64,000 nucleotides of DNA from contig NZ_UGHR01000001.1 of NCBI RefSeq assembly GCF_900451195.1, forward strand, positions 2,046,001-2,110,000, written 5' to 3'. Of the stretch, positions 52,345 to 62,244 are shown piece after piece. A program made the position numbers and the translations under genes. Source of the DNA: Iodobacter fluviatilis (lineage in GTDB: Bacteria; Pseudomonadota; Gammaproteobacteria; Burkholderiales; Chitinibacteraceae). Positions within the stretch are counted from its first letter, which is position 1. Each line of letters begins with the position of its first letter. A model generated the notes under the pieces. That model saw only the letters and a list, made by a program, of their open reading frames with translations. It was not told where the DNA came from and searched no databases.

Positions 52345-53358
52345 TTACTGAGCGAGGCGTTCTGCTGATCGGTTTAAGAGATGCACCACCATGGCAATGG
52401 CATGCGGAATCATTTGCTTGGCAACACGAACGCGGTCGCCATGATCGGTAGACGATAAAACAATGCCGCCGTTTTTATACGAGTAAGTGCCGCCTTCTGT
52501 AAGCAGCGTGCGGATATCGGTATCGGTGGCTTTAAGTGGGCTAAAGTCTTTTAAGGCGGCGGTGATTAGAGCTGGGTTATTTAGTTGTTCGGAGTCGTAA
52601 TAATCTTTAACCCAAGTTTCCCAGCCAGAATGGTTGTTGGCCGAGGTGGTCCAAGTATGGTGGGGCTGCAGCAAATCGGTGGTATGCATGACAAAGCCCA
52701 GTGTTTGCGCGCTGGGTTTGGCTAGAAATTGTTGCCACCAATATTGGCCCAAGTTGTCGATGGGCTGAAAGGGCATGGTTTCAAAGTCGGCGTACATATT
52801 GGCCGATGAATTGCCACCCAGGCGGTAGTGCGCTTCAGTCAGCCCGTAGCTATTGTATTTAGAGCTGTCACCAAACCAGCCTTTCAGGCCACCTGCGCCA
52901 TCGTCGAGGTAATCCCCAATTAACCAGGTTTTAGCCAGCTTGTCGATATCACCTGCCACAGTCAGCTTGGCGTAGTTGTAGCCGCCAAATTGATTGCCGT
53001 GTACATCGGGGCCAGAGGTGTGGTTTTGAAAGTGCCAGTAAGAGGTGTATTGCGCGATTTTTAATGTGCTGTAGACCGGTGAGATCTGACAGCTGCCGGT
53101 AGTGGCGCCACAGAGATAAGTGTCCGCAAAGTCATCCACATCGTAAGCGCCCTGGCCCACTGTGTCGGCAAACTGCTCCCAAGTAAAGCCTGCCTTGCTG
53201 ATGCCCGTGGCTAGTTTTTGATATTGATTGCTGCCGGGGTTATTTTTAATAAAGGCCATCGCATCAAGGACGATGCGCTTGTGGGTGGTTTGATCCCAGG
53301 CTTGAGCAGGGGCGGATAAACAGCAGGCGAGGGCGAATGCGGTTAAAACAAATTTCAT
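52345..53358 (-). CDS. Secreted zinc-dependent phospholipase C-like enzyme
   Basis: This 337-residue protein has a signal peptide ending PAQA-W (residue 21). The mature N-terminal Trp in AWDQTTHKRIVLDAM is the zinc-ligand position of the phospholipase C / S1-P1 nuclease fold. Further predicted zinc ligands are His in THKRI, the FADTYLCG region Asp, YWHFQNH and HTTDLLQPHHTW. Two cysteines (CGATTGSC) may form a disulfide. The substrate (phospholipid or nucleic acid) cannot be told apart by eye, and phospholipase C is favoured. GGAG lies just before the ATG. It leads a three-gene unit with two probable folding helpers. Confidence 0.82.
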   Translation of the reverse strand: MKFVLTAFALACCLSAPAQAWDQTTHKRIVLDAMAFIKNNPGSNQYQKLATGISKAGFTWEQFADTVGQGAYDVDDFADTYLCGATTGSCQISPVYSTLKIAQYTSYWHFQNHTSGPDVHGNQFGGYNYAKLTVAGDIDKLAKTWLIGDYLDDGAGGLKGWFGDSSKYNSYGLTEAHYRLGGNSSANMYADFETMPFQPIDNLGQYWWQQFLAKPSAQTLGFVMHTTDLLQPHHTWTTSANNHSGWETWVKDYYDSEQLNNPALITAALKDFSPLKATDTDIRTLLTEGGTYSYKNGGIVLSSTDHGDRVRVAKQMIPHAIAMVVHLLNRSAERLAQ

Positions 53359-53488
53359 CTTTTGCTCCGTAACTGACTCAAGCGGACGTCATGGTGGTGG
53401 GTGGGGGCGGGTCTGAAGCGGTGGCGCAGCGTAGCAAGCAATGATTGCGTTTATTTGTAAGATTTATGACGAAATGAATTGGGTGTTA

Positions 53489-53753
53489 GGGTCTGTTGAC
53501 GTTTCATTCACGGCTGCGTTTGGCCCAGTTTTGGGGCTGAACAAGGAGAAAATTGCGACATGGTACGAGTACCATTAGCGATTTTTAACGCAGTGCAGCC
53601 CCAAAAATGGGCTAAACCCGAAGGGCTGAGCCGGAAAACGGCAATTCACTGCGTTATGCTCCTCGGAAATAACCAGTTATTGCCTTCGTCGCATGCCTTG
53701 TGCCTGGCCGTTTTCCGGCTCAGCGCAATTGTGAATGAAACGTCAACAGACCC
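53489..53753. mobile_element. 265-bp palindromic MITE-like element
   Basis: Perfect 23-bp terminal inverted repeats at 53489-53511 and 53731-53753 begin GGGTCTGTTGACG. Inside are three further inverted repeats: 53518-53539 with 53596-53617 (20 of 22), a central ATGGTACGAGTACCAT palindrome at 53560-53575, and an 18-bp perfect pair 53625-53642 / 53707-53724. A short AATAAC/GTTATT dyad is also present. No transposase is encoded and no clear target duplication is seen. It is probably a non-autonomous element mobilised in trans. Confidence 0.8.
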
Positions 53754-53850
53754 AAACATCAGTGTAGAAGGGCGCAATGTGTATTGAACTGAGGGCTTAC
53801 CCCAGGCTTGCAAAATAATTTATGCAATATAAATAAAAAGAGAGGAGTGA

Positions 53851-54338
53851 ATGACATTGCAACTGATGCCGCTGACTGATGCGGATCTGCAGACTGCCAG
53901 GAACCAAAGCCCGGGCATGCTAGGGTTTGAAACTGCGGTTCCTGTGCCTGATTTTGTGGCTGAGCGTGCTGCTCAGATGCTGCAGGCGGGTGTGGCAGCC
54001 GCCTAGGCTAGGCCGTTTTATATATTGCGCCCTGGTGATCTACTTGCCGTGGGAGGTTGTGGTTTCAAGCAGGCACCGCAGCATAGACGGGTGGAAATGG
54101 GCTACGCTGTGCTGGCTGCGTATCAGGGACAGGGCTTTGCAACGGCGTCGGTGGCAGCGCTGTTACGCTTTGCATTTTTAAGCGGGGAGGCGGACGAGGT
54201 ACTGGCGCAAATTAATCCGGAAAATATCGCCTCGGTTTGCGTGGTGAAAAGCTGGGTTTTGAGCGGGGAGCTTGCCGGGTTGATGAAGATGGCGAGCCAC
54301 TGGTGCAGTGGCTCGCCACAGTATCCGGCTATAAATGA
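53851..54338 (+). pseudogene. Degraded GNAT acetyltransferase gene
   Basis: The frame starting MTLQLMPLTDADLQTARNQS meets an in-frame TAG at 54004. It continues in the same frame with ARPFYILRPGDLLAVGGCGF, then VEMGYAVLAAYQGQGFATAS and INPENIASVCVVK, all typical of RimJ-like GNATs. A one-base loss in the A-run near 54248 then shifts the frame: the normal C-terminus (KLGFERGACRVDEDGEPLVQ, WLATVSGYK-stop at 54336) is readable one base over. Two lesions make it a likely pseudogene. Confidence 0.85.
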
Positions 54339-54346
54339 AGCGTGTG

Positions 54347-55087
54347 CTAATTGCCCCGCACAATGGGCTCGATGCCCAGTCGTTTAAGTTTTGCGGCCGC
54401 AGCATCTGCGCTGGCTTTATCTTTGAACGGGCCAATTTGCACTCGGGTTTCGGTATAGGCTGGAATGTCGGCGGCTTTGAGCTGGCTGAGCAGTTTGTTC
54501 GCGTTTTGTGCTTGCAGGAAAACGCCTGCTTGCACGGTATAGCCGTCACGCGTGTGCTGTGCTGCAGGATAGGCGGTTTGTGGTGTCGCAGTGTGCTGTG
54601 CAGGCTCTGCTGTAGCGGGGGGCACAGCATCAGGTGTGGGTGCTTTAACAGGAAGCGGGGTGGTTTGGATGACAGGGGCGGGTTTGCTGCCTGGCTCTGG
54701 TGTTACAGGTTCCAGCTTTAGTGTGGGTTTGTTGCTAGGGGCTGGGCTGGGTGTGGGTGGGCTTTTATGTGTAGCCCCCGCAATTACGCCGGAATCCGAG
54801 CTGGATGCAATGGGTGTGCTGATGCTTAAAGCGCTGCTGGCTTCCACCGCTGCGCTGGCTACTGGTGTTGGCAGCGCGATTTTTTCCGGTTTGGGTTCTG
54901 CTGTGGGCTGAGCAATGGGCTCTGGCGTGCGGGCAGGCAAAGGCAGGTCTTTCTGACGATCAAGCCAGTTAATGCCAAACAGAGCCAGCACAATTAATGT
55001 GGCGGCAATACCGAGCCGCCATGCTAATTGGACTTTTAATTTTCGTTGGGCTTCTTGCTGAAGGATGGGGTCGAGAACGTCGTTCAT
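54347..55087 (-). CDS. SPOR domain inner-membrane protein
   Basis: This 246-residue bitopic protein has a cytoplasmic N-terminus, a membrane helix (GIAATLIVLALFGINWL, residues 26-42) and a long Pro/Ala-rich periplasmic linker. The C-terminal SPOR domain (residues about 170-245) has YTVQAGVFLQAQNANKLLSQ and ETRVQIGPFKDKASADAAAA. SPOR domains bind glycan strands lacking stem peptides at the division septum. The layout is like FtsN or DedD, but the gene is not in a division cluster. The repeated GC-rich linker explains the high base bias here. Confidence 0.88.
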   Translation of the reverse strand: MNDVLDPILQQEAQRKLKVQLAWRLGIAATLIVLALFGINWLDRQKDLPLPARTPEPIAQPTAEPKPEKIALPTPVASAAVEASSALSISTPIASSSDSGVIAGATHKSPPTPSPAPSNKPTLKLEPVTPEPGSKPAPVIQTTPLPVKAPTPDAVPPATAEPAQHTATPQTAYPAAQHTRDGYTVQAGVFLQAQNANKLLSQLKAADIPAYTETRVQIGPFKDKASADAAAAKLKRLGIEPIVRGN

Positions 55088-55447
55088 TGGCCGATTTCAC
55101 TTGGAGTTATTATTTGTGTTTACTCAATCGCAGTGCAGCTGCTGCAGGGCAGGCGTGTTTTTTTATTGATATTGCCTCTGCCCGTGTATTTAAGTTTTAA
55201 CTTGCTTGTACGGAAGCGGATAGTTCATCAGCCGGTTTTGCCTGAATTTGTTATAATGTTCGGCTAATCCAATTTTTACTGGGTAAAGCAGGGTTGTCTA
55301 GACACTGTTTTACCTGCGGGCAATTGAATTTATGTATAAAAAATGGATCTGACTTCCGGTATAGCTTGCATGATTTGCAAGCAGGCTAGCCGAGTTTTTT
55401 ATACGCTGCAAATGTTTTGCTTATAAAACCACCCTCTGGAGAATTAC
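55088..55447. promoter_or_regulatory. ndk upstream region
   Basis: A perfect TATAAT lies at 55252-55257, without a clear -35 match. The presumed leader is nearly 190 bases long and holds two hairpins: GTAAAGCAG / CTGTTTTAC around 55282-55314, and AGCTTGCA / TTGCAAGC near 55363-55381, followed by a T6 run at 55395. A regulatory leader is possible but no known family is recognised. Confidence 0.4.
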
Positions 55448-55873
55448 ATGGCTATCGAACGCACACTTTCTATCGTTAAACCTGATGCAGTTGCTAAAAA
55501 CGTAATTGGTAAGATTTACGATCGTTTTGAATCAGCAGGCCTGAAGGTTGTAGCTGCAAAGATGAAACAACTGTCCCGCGCTGAAGCTGAAGGCTTCTAC
55601 GCTGTACACGCTGCTCGTCCTTTCTTTAACGATCTCGTGAACTTTATGATCTCTGGTCCTGTCATGATTCAGGCTCTGGAAGGCGAAGGCGCGATCCTGA
55701 AAAACCGTGATCTGATGGGCGCAACTAATCCTAAAGAAGCAGCGGCCGGTACAATCCGTGCTGATTTCGCTGATTCTATCGATGCAAATGCAGTACACGG
55801 CTCTGATTCTGCTGAAAATGCAGCGATCGAAATCGCTTACTTCTTTGCCTCATCCGAAGTTTACAGCCGCTAA
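55448..55873 (+). CDS. ndk: Nucleoside diphosphate kinase
   Basis: Ndk transfers gamma-phosphate between nucleoside di- and triphosphates to balance NTP pools. The 141 residues match the family. [18 protein letters not shown] opens the protein. The phospho-accepting histidine lies in [13 protein letters not shown] near residue 117, and [16 protein letters not shown] is in the middle. GGAG lies 7 bases before the ATG. It precedes rlmN, as in many betaproteobacteria. Confidence 0.98.
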   Translation: MAIERTLSIVKPDAVAKNVIGKIYDRFESAGLKVVAAKMKQLSRAEAEGFYAVHAARPFFNDLVNFMISGPVMIQALEGEGAILKNRDLMGATNPKEAAAGTIRADFADSIDANAVHGSDSAENAAIEIAYFFASSEVYSR

Positions 55874-56015
55874 TTAATTGAGCCTGCCAGGCATGATTTA
55901 TGTCTGGTGGCTGGCTGGTGAGTAATGTGCTGAGCAGTAAGCTGCAAAGTAAATTGCTTGGCACATCTTGCAGCTGTAGTGGCTGGGTAGTGATTTTTAT
56001 ATTGGGTAGAAAGTA

Positions 56016-57173
56016 ATGTCAGTTAATTTGTTGGACTATGATGCGGCCGGTTTGGCCGGCCTGATGGCGCAATATGGCGAGAAGCCGTTTCGTGCCAAGC
56101 AGCTGATGAAATGGATTCATCAGCGTGGTGAGCCGGATTTTGATGCAATGACCGATATCGCCAAATCGTTCCGGCAAAAACTGGCTTTAGATGCGGCCGT
56201 TACGCCGCCTGCTTTGATGGCCGAGCAAATTGCCAAAGACGGCACGCGCAAGTGGCTGCTGGATGTGGGTACTGGTAATGGTGTTGAAGCGGTGTTTATT
56301 CCTGAAGACGATCGCGGTACGCTTTGCGTGTCCAGTCAGGTGGGGTGTGCTTTAGATTGCAGTTTTTGCTCTACTGCCCGTCAGGGATTTAATCGTAATT
56401 TAAGTACTGCAGAAATTATTGGTCAGCTGTGGTGGGCCAATCGTCGTATGTCGCTGGATGCGTCACGCCTGGGTGATGCAGGTCTGGAAGACAACAGAAA
56501 TGGTGATACCCGCATTGTGTCTAATGTGGTGATGATGGGTATGGGCGAGCCACTGGCGAATTACGATAATGTGGTTGCTGCCATGAAGTTGATGCTCGAT
56601 GACAATGCTTACGGTTTATCTCGTCGCCGCGTAACGCTTTCAACTTCGGGTATTGTGCCTGCGATGGATCGCCTGCGTGAAGATTGTCCGGTCGCATTAG
56701 CGGTGTCCTTACACGCGCCTAATGATAGAATTCGTGATGATATTGTTCCGATCAATAAAAAGTATCCGCTGAACCAGTTATTGGCAGCGTGTACACGTTA
56801 TTTGGAAAAAGCGCCGCGTGATTTTATTACCTTCGAATATGTGATGCTTGATGGTATTAATGACAGCGTAGAAAACGCGCGTGAGCTGGTTGCATTGGTG
56901 CGTGATGTGCCATGTAAATTTAATTTGATTCCGTTTAATCCATTCCCCAATTCGGGCTATAAGCGCTCGCAGCGGGATGCCATTATGCGGTTTCGTGATA
57001 TTTTGATTAACGCGGGTTATGTGGCCACCGTGCGTAAAACACGGGGTGACGATATTGATGCAGCCTGTGGTCAGCTTGCCGGGCAGGTATTAGATAAAAC
57101 TCGCCGCGTTGAAAAACGCCTGGCAGGTGATGCCCAGGCCATTATTTTCCACCCTCAAAATGGCGATCTCTGA
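56016..57173 (+). CDS. rlmN: Dual-specificity 23S rRNA/tRNA adenine C2-methyltransferase
   Basis: This radical SAM enzyme methylates A2503 of 23S rRNA and A37 of some tRNAs. Of 385 residues, the cluster motif is [14 protein letters not shown] (Cys-x3-Cys-x2-Cys) near 115-128. [11 protein letters not shown] follows, and the conserved resolving cysteine lies in the C-terminal [12 protein letters not shown]. The start at 56016 gives [17 protein letters not shown]. The stop overlaps the first base of the pilF-like start. Confidence 0.97.
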   Translation: MSVNLLDYDAAGLAGLMAQYGEKPFRAKQLMKWIHQRGEPDFDAMTDIAKSFRQKLALDAAVTPPALMAEQIAKDGTRKWLLDVGTGNGVEAVFIPEDDRGTLCVSSQVGCALDCSFCSTARQGFNRNLSTAEIIGQLWWANRRMSLDASRLGDAGLEDNRNGDTRIVSNVVMMGMGEPLANYDNVVAAMKLMLDDNAYGLSRRRVTLSTSGIVPAMDRLREDCPVALAVSLHAPNDRIRDDIVPINKKYPLNQLLAACTRYLEKAPRDFITFEYVMLDGINDSVENARELVALVRDVPCKFNLIPFNPFPNSGYKRSQRDAIMRFRDILINAGYVATVRKTRGDDIDAACGQLAGQVLDKTRRVEKRLAGDAQAIIFHPQNGDL

Positions 57174-57910
57174 TGAAATTACCTGTGTTCGTAATGACAG
57201 CCGCTCTGCTTATTACTTCTTTTGCCGGTGCTGCGGAAGGTGAGGAAGACAGAGCCTCTTTGCGAACGCAATTGGGTGCGGAGTATTTAAAACGGGGGCA
57301 GTACGCAGTAGCGATTGATGAAGTGAATAAAGCGCTTGCGGTAAATGCTTCTTATGCGCCCGCTCATAATGTCATGGCCCTGATTCATGCTGAATTGGGT
57401 GAGGATGAAGCAGCAAGACAGTCTTTTGCCCGTGCAGTGCAGTTATCGCCTAATGATGCGGATATTAATCATAATTATGGCTGGTATTTGTGTCAGAAAG
57501 GGCAGTATGCCGAGGGAATACAGTTTCTTTTAGCAACTCAAAAAAATGCGCTTTACAGCACGCCGGATAAATCCTTATTGTCCGCAGGGCAATGTGCATT
57601 AAAAGGTGGTGATGAAGCCAATGCGCGCATTTATTTTGAACGCGCATTACGCATCCGCCCGGACAATTTAGCGGCCAGAGCCAAATTGGTTGAATACGGT
57701 ATGCGCACAAAAGATTTGGCGCTGGCGAAACGATATTATTCTGAGCTGCAAAGGCTGGCCCCGGCCAGCGCAGAATTGCTCTGGCTGGGTATTCAGCTTG
57801 AGCATCAGGCAGGTAATAAAGAGTTAGAAAATAAACTGGCAGAGCAATTACGCAAGAAATTCCCCGATTCGCAAGAAATGGCCCGCCTATCCAGCGGTTC
57901 CTATGATTGA
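57173..57910 (+). CDS. pilF: Type IV pilus biogenesis TPR protein, PilF/PilW type
   Basis: This 245-residue periplasmic tetratricopeptide protein helps the PilQ secretin assemble. A signal peptide ([20 protein letters not shown]) is followed by about six TPR units, for example EYLKRGQYAVAIDEVNKALA, AVQLSPNDADINHNYGWYLC and LRIRPDNLAARAKLVEYGM. Unlike the usual PilF/PilW lipoprotein, no lipobox cysteine is visible at the cleavage site. The rlmN-pilF-rodZ-ispG-hisS order is the classical betaproteobacterial one, which supports the name. Confidence 0.88.
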   Translation: MKLPVFVMTAALLITSFAGAAEGEEDRASLRTQLGAEYLKRGQYAVAIDEVNKALAVNASYAPAHNVMALIHAELGEDEAARQSFARAVQLSPNDADINHNYGWYLCQKGQYAEGIQFLLATQKNALYSTPDKSLLSAGQCALKGGDEANARIYFERALRIRPDNLAARAKLVEYGMRTKDLALAKRYYSELQRLAPASAELLWLGIQLEHQAGNKELENKLAEQLRKKFPDSQEMARLSSGSYD

Positions 57911-57923
57911 TTAACGGACGTGT

Positions 57924-58811
57924 ATGACCGAAATAATTGATTCCTCTTCAGCGCCACAGAGTGTTGTCCATACTGCCGGTGCTGCTTTAAAGGCACGCCG
58001 GCTTGAGTTGGGTTATTCACTTGATAAAGTATCGGCACAGCTAAAACTGACTCCCCGCCAAATTGAAGCGATAGAAAGCGAGCGTTTTGATGAATTGCCG
58101 GGCAATACTTTTGTCCGTGGTTTTGTGCGTAATTACGCCCGCTTTCTTGATTTGCCTATGGCCCCGCTGCTGGCGCATTTAGAAACCTGCCTACCTCAGG
58201 AAAGACAGCAAGCTGCTTTGCCCCGAGTAAACGAAGACGCTTCTGTTTTGCTGGGGTCGGGTGCTAAGGCGAATACCTTTCTGCTGGGCGCAGTGGTGAC
58301 TATTGGTGTGGCGGTTGGTGCTGCGGGCGTAGTTTGGTATTTGCAGCAGCCTGTTCAGCCAGAGCTTCTTGCCTCGGCGACGGCGTCATTGCCCAAGGTG
58401 GTGGTGCTGGATGAGGCAAGTGAAGTAGCCGCTCAGTCAGCAAGCCAGGTACTCAGTTTACAGGCCAGTGCTGTATTGGCTGAACCCGCCAGTGTTGCAA
58501 GTGCCGTGGCCATTGCTAAGCCAGTTGCCAGTGCGCCTGTTGCAGCGCCAGCAAGCGCAGTGCAGGCGCTTGTGCCGGGTGAGCTGACAATTGCTGTGCA
58601 GTTGGATTCCTGGGTGCAGGTGCAAGATTCAACCGGGGCTAAATTAGTCAGCGAGCTGCTCAGGCCGGGCATGTCTAGGAGCGTGTCGGGTGTTCCGCCT
58701 TATCGTTTAAAAATCGGCAATGCACCACACACCAAACTGACTTTCCGCAATCAAATTGTCGATTTAACCACTTATACCCGTGGTGATGTAGCGACTTTCG
58801 AGTTGAAATAA
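57924..58811 (+). CDS. rodZ: RodZ-like helix-turn-helix membrane protein
   Basis: This 295-residue bitopic protein has an N-terminal HTH_25 domain (ALKARRLELGYSLDKVSAQL, residues about 20-39, then DELPGNTFVRGFVRNYARFL). A membrane helix is near 112-135 (FLLGAVVTIGVAVGAAGVVW), followed by an Ala/Val/Ser-rich periplasmic linker. The C-terminal RodZ domain (residues about 215-295, QLDSWVQVQDSTGAKLVSEL) is complete. RodZ links MreB to the elongation machinery and cell shape. The gene lies in the conserved string before ispG. Confidence 0.86.
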   Translation: MTEIIDSSSAPQSVVHTAGAALKARRLELGYSLDKVSAQLKLTPRQIEAIESERFDELPGNTFVRGFVRNYARFLDLPMAPLLAHLETCLPQERQQAALPRVNEDASVLLGSGAKANTFLLGAVVTIGVAVGAAGVVWYLQQPVQPELLASATASLPKVVVLDEASEVAAQSASQVLSLQASAVLAEPASVASAVAIAKPVASAPVAAPASAVQALVPGELTIAVQLDSWVQVQDSTGAKLVSELLRPGMSRSVSGVPPYRLKIGNAPHTKLTFRNQIVDLTTYTRGDVATFELK

Positions 58812-58834
58812 AACCCTTTTAGCTGAAGCAGACC

Positions 58835-60112
58835 ATGACAACGATTTCAATCCCCCGCCGTAAAACACGCCAAGTTCAGGTTGGTAATGTATGGGTGGGC
58901 AGTGATCATCCGGTGGTGGTGCAATCCATGACCAACACTGATACTGCCGACGCAGCAGCAACAACACAGCAGGTTTATGAGCTGTGGAAAGCAGGTTCAG
59001 AGTTGGTGCGTATTACGGTTAACAGCCCTGAGGCGGCGGCTCAAGTGGCCACCATTCGCGCAAGTCTGGATGCTATGGGTTGCGATGTGCCTTTGGTGGG
59101 GGATTTCCATTTTAATGGTGACCGGCTACTTCGCGATTATCCAGATTGTGCGCAGGCGCTGGCCAAATACCGGATTAACCCAGGTAATGTAGGTAAGGGC
59201 AGTAAGCGCGATGAAAAATACGCGTTTATGATTGAGCAGGCTGTTAAATATAAAAAACCGGTTCGCATCGGGGTGAATTGGGGGTCTCTCGATCAAGCTG
59301 TCGTTGTAAAGCTGATGGATGCCAATGCGAAGCTGGATAAGCCATTGCCTGCAGATGCGGTGATGCGCGAGGCTTTAATTGTATCGGCGCTGGAATCAGC
59401 GGATCAGGCCATCAGCTGGGGGCTGAGCCCGGATCAGATTTTATTGTCCTGCAAGGTATCGCATGTGCAGGATTTGATTTCGGTTTACCGTTCTTTAGCT
59501 GCCCGTTGCGATTATCCTTTGCATCTGGGGCTGACTGAGGCGGGCATGGGTTCGAAAGGGATTGTGGCTTCGACTGCAGCCTTGTCGGTGCTTTTGCAGG
59601 AAGGGATTGGCGATACAATTCGTATTTCGCTGACACCAGAGCCAGGTGGTGACCGCTGTACAGAAATTGTTGTGGCGCAGGAAATTTTGCAAACCATGGG
59701 TTTGCGCTCGTTTACACCCCTTGTGACGGCGTGCCCTGGCTGTGGACGCACCTCTTCAACCGTGTTTCAGGAATTGGCCTCCAGCATTCAGTCTTTCCTG
59801 CGTGAGCAAATGCCGGTGTGGCGATTGCAATACCCTGGTGTGGCCGATATGACTGTGGCAGTGATGGGCTGTGTGGTGAATGGGCCGGGCGAATCCAAAC
59901 TGGCAGATGTGGGGATTTCATTGCCAGGTACAGGCGAGATTCCTGTGTGTCCTGTTTATGTGGATGGTGAAAAAACCGTGACGCTGAAGGGCGATCAGAT
60001 CAGCGAGTCTTTCCAGTCTATTGTGCTGGATTATGTGCAGACTCGTTATGGCGAAGGCGGTGCAAAGCGCCAGGAATTACGCCCAAAAGTTATTCCCCTG
60101 AAAGCGATTTAA
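58835..60112 (+). CDS. ispG: 4-hydroxy-3-methylbut-2-en-1-yl diphosphate synthase
   Basis: This [4Fe-4S] enzyme of the MEP isoprenoid pathway converts methylerythritol cyclodiphosphate to HMBPP. The 425 residues begin [20 protein letters not shown]. Cluster ligands are visible in [11 protein letters not shown] (two Cys) and [11 protein letters not shown] near 305-350. The conserved [21 protein letters not shown] and [13 protein letters not shown] are present. Length matches the larger proteobacterial IspG form. Confidence 0.97.
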   Translation: MTTISIPRRKTRQVQVGNVWVGSDHPVVVQSMTNTDTADAAATTQQVYELWKAGSELVRITVNSPEAAAQVATIRASLDAMGCDVPLVGDFHFNGDRLLRDYPDCAQALAKYRINPGNVGKGSKRDEKYAFMIEQAVKYKKPVRIGVNWGSLDQAVVVKLMDANAKLDKPLPADAVMREALIVSALESADQAISWGLSPDQILLSCKVSHVQDLISVYRSLAARCDYPLHLGLTEAGMGSKGIVASTAALSVLLQEGIGDTIRISLTPEPGGDRCTEIVVAQEILQTMGLRSFTPLVTACPGCGRTSSTVFQELASSIQSFLREQMPVWRLQYPGVADMTVAVMGCVVNGPGESKLADVGISLPGTGEIPVCPVYVDGEKTVTLKGDQISESFQSIVLDYVQTRYGEGGAKRQELRPKVIPLKAI

Positions 60113-60327
60113 GCCTGCGTGGCTGCTGCCTGTTTTATAGGGCAGGCAAAGGATTTTCTGTGCTGTGTAAGCCAGAATTAAAAGAAGAATGAGTTGTAGG
60201 TCAAAGCCAAATAGGATCAGGGGCTCAGCGATAAACGGGCGGGCGTGTCGGATTGCCTAGCCTTGTTTTGACCCGTGTCAGGTGATGTATTTTACATTTC
60301 AAGTAAACCATAATTAAGAAAAAATAA
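60113..60327 (+). promoter_or_regulatory. ispG-hisS intergenic region
   Basis: A bulged stem (TGCTGCC near 60124 with GGCAGGCA near 60141) may weakly terminate ispG transcription. A TTGACC at 60268-60273 with TTTACA 17 bases later could be a weak hisS promoter. Nothing else is recognised. Confidence 0.3.
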
Positions 60328-61608
60328 ATGTCTAATCAAATCCAAGGTATCAGAGGCATGAACGATGTTCTGCCGGATGCGTCACCAGTATGGCTTTATT
60401 TTGAACAAGTAACGCGCGACTGGCTGGCGGCTTATGGCTATAAAAACATTCGTATGCCGATTGTTGAATCAACCCATTTGTTTGTTCGTGGCGTGGGTGA
60501 GCATACAGACATTGTTGAAAAGGAAATGTATTCCTTTGAAGACAAGCTAAATGGTGAGAAGCTGACATTACGTCCTGAAGGGACTGCAGGTTGCGTACGT
60601 GCATGTATTGAGCATGGTCTGCTTTACAATCAAACCCAGCGTCTGTGGTATATGGGTCCGATGTATCGCCATGAACGCCCGCAAAAAGGCCGTTATCGCC
60701 AGTTTCATCAGATTGGTGTTGAAGCTTTTGGTATGGCTACGCCTGATGTGGACGCTGAAATTGTACTGATGCTGGCCGATCTTTGGCAGCGCCTTGGCTT
60801 AAAAAATGTCAGCCTAGAAATTAATTCTTTGGGTGATAAAGAAGAGCGTGCCGCGCATCGCGAAGCACTGATCCGCTATCTGGAGCAGTTTGTTGATATT
60901 CTGGATGAGGATGGTAAACGCCGTCTTTATGCAAATCCGCTGCGTGTCCTAGATACAAAAAATCCTGCTTTGCAGGAAATGGCTGAAAATGCGCCAAAAT
61001 TGAGTGACTTTTTGGGTGAAGAATCAAGCCAGCACTTTGAGGGTTTGAAAGCTTTACTTGATGTGGCTGGTATTAGCTATCGCGTTAATCCTCGGCTGGT
61101 GCGTGGTTTGGATTACTACAACCGTACGGTATTTGAATGGGTCACCACCGATCTTGGCTCACAAGGCACAATCGCGGGCGGTGGTCGTTACGATACCCTT
61201 GTTGAAATGTTGGGTGGTAAGCCTTGCCCTGCCGTTGGTTTTGGTTTGGGTATTGAGCGCATCCTACTCCTGATTGAAGAGCAGGCGGTGGTTGTGCCTC
61301 TTGCCGCGCCTGATGCTTATATCGTTCATCTAGGTGATGCGGCTGGGCGCTTGGCTTTTGCTGCCGCGCAGCAATTGCGTACTGCAGGGCTGAAAGTGGT
61401 TCTGCATTGTGGTGGTGGTAGCTTTAAATCTCAGTTTAAAAAAGCCGACGCCAGCCAGGCGCGGTATGCTGTGGTTATTGGTGAAACAGAGGCAGAAACA
61501 CAGTCTGCAAATCTTAAAACGCTTAATGGTGAAGGCGCGGGCGAACAACGTACAGTTGCCCTTGCTGAACTTGCAATGATTATCTCCAATACACACGAAG
61601 GGAAGTAA
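60328..61608 (+). CDS. hisS: Histidine--tRNA ligase
   Basis: This class II aminoacyl-tRNA synthetase has 426 residues. Motif 1 is in the N-terminal [20 protein letters not shown] region, motif 2 is [12 protein letters not shown] with [17 protein letters not shown], and the histidine-binding motifs are [12 protein letters not shown] and [10 protein letters not shown]. The anticodon-binding domain fills the last 95 residues. It is followed after 3 bases by yfgM, with which it is probably cotranscribed. Confidence 0.98.
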   Translation: MSNQIQGIRGMNDVLPDASPVWLYFEQVTRDWLAAYGYKNIRMPIVESTHLFVRGVGEHTDIVEKEMYSFEDKLNGEKLTLRPEGTAGCVRACIEHGLLYNQTQRLWYMGPMYRHERPQKGRYRQFHQIGVEAFGMATPDVDAEIVLMLADLWQRLGLKNVSLEINSLGDKEERAAHREALIRYLEQFVDILDEDGKRRLYANPLRVLDTKNPALQEMAENAPKLSDFLGEESSQHFEGLKALLDVAGISYRVNPRLVRGLDYYNRTVFEWVTTDLGSQGTIAGGGRYDTLVEMLGGKPCPAVGFGLGIERILLLIEEQAVVVPLAAPDAYIVHLGDAAGRLAFAAAQQLRTAGLKVVLHCGGGSFKSQFKKADASQARYAVVIGETEAETQSANLKTLNGEGAGEQRTVALAELAMIISNTHEGK

Positions 61609-61611
61609 AAC

Positions 61612-62244
61612 ATGGCTTTCGATCTACAAGAACAAGAACAAATTGCGGAATTCAAAGCGTGGTGGGACAGTTGGGGTAAGTTGATTTCTTTGGGCCTGCT
61701 GGCTGCTCTGGTGGCCTATGCTGGCTGGAAGGGCTGGAATACTTATCTGGCTTCGCAATCTGCTAAAGCAGGCGTTATTTATGCAGAGCTGGATAAGCAG
61801 GCACAGGCTAAAGATCTTGCGAAGATGAAGCCTGCGGCCGAGCAGTTAAAGAAAGACTATTCAGGCACTGCTTTTGCCCCTCGTGCGGCCTTACTTTTAG
61901 CTAAATCCAGTGTCGAGGCCAATGATGTGCCTGCTGCTGTGGCCCAGTTGCAGTGGGTGATTACGAATGCCAAAGAGGCTGGCTTGCGTGACGTGGCCCG
62001 TTTACGTCTTGCCGCAGTGCAGCTGGATCAGAAAAAGTTTGATGATGCACTGGCCACGCTGAAGGCAAACGAAGAAACAAGTTTTGCAGGTTTGTTTTTT
62101 GAAGCGAAAGGCGATGTATTGCTGATTAAGGGTGATAAGGCCGCTGCCCGTGAATCATATAAGCAAGCCGTGGCTAAATTGCCAAAAGAAGCACCTAACG
62201 TGAAGTTTGTGGAAGTGAAACTGGAAGCCCTGGGGAATTCTTAA
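61612..62244 (+). CDS. yfgM: YfgM-like ancillary translocon protein
   Basis: This 210-residue inner-membrane protein has a short cytoplasmic N-terminus (MAFDLQEQEQIAEFKAWWDS), a membrane helix (LISLGLLAALVAYAGWKGW, about residues 24-42) and a periplasmic TPR-like domain. The domain contains AALLLAKSSVEANDVPAAVA and LRDVARLRLAAVQLDQKKFD. YfgM associates with SecYEG and PpiD and hands proteins to periplasmic chaperones. It overlaps bamB by one base (TAATG), matching the usual hisS-yfgM-bamB-der order. Confidence 0.9.
   Translation: MAFDLQEQEQIAEFKAWWDSWGKLISLGLLAALVAYAGWKGWNTYLASQSAKAGVIYAELDKQAQAKDLAKMKPAAEQLKKDYSGTAFAPRAALLLAKSSVEANDVPAAVAQLQWVITNAKEAGLRDVARLRLAAVQLDQKKFDDALATLKANEETSFAGLFFEAKGDVLLIKGDKAAARESYKQAVAKLPKEAPNVKFVEVKLEALGNS

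Noticed and set aside
53560-53787. 75-codon frame inside the palindromic element
   Set aside because: It begins in the central palindrome and runs out through the terminal repeat. The composition follows the inverted repeats, not protein coding.
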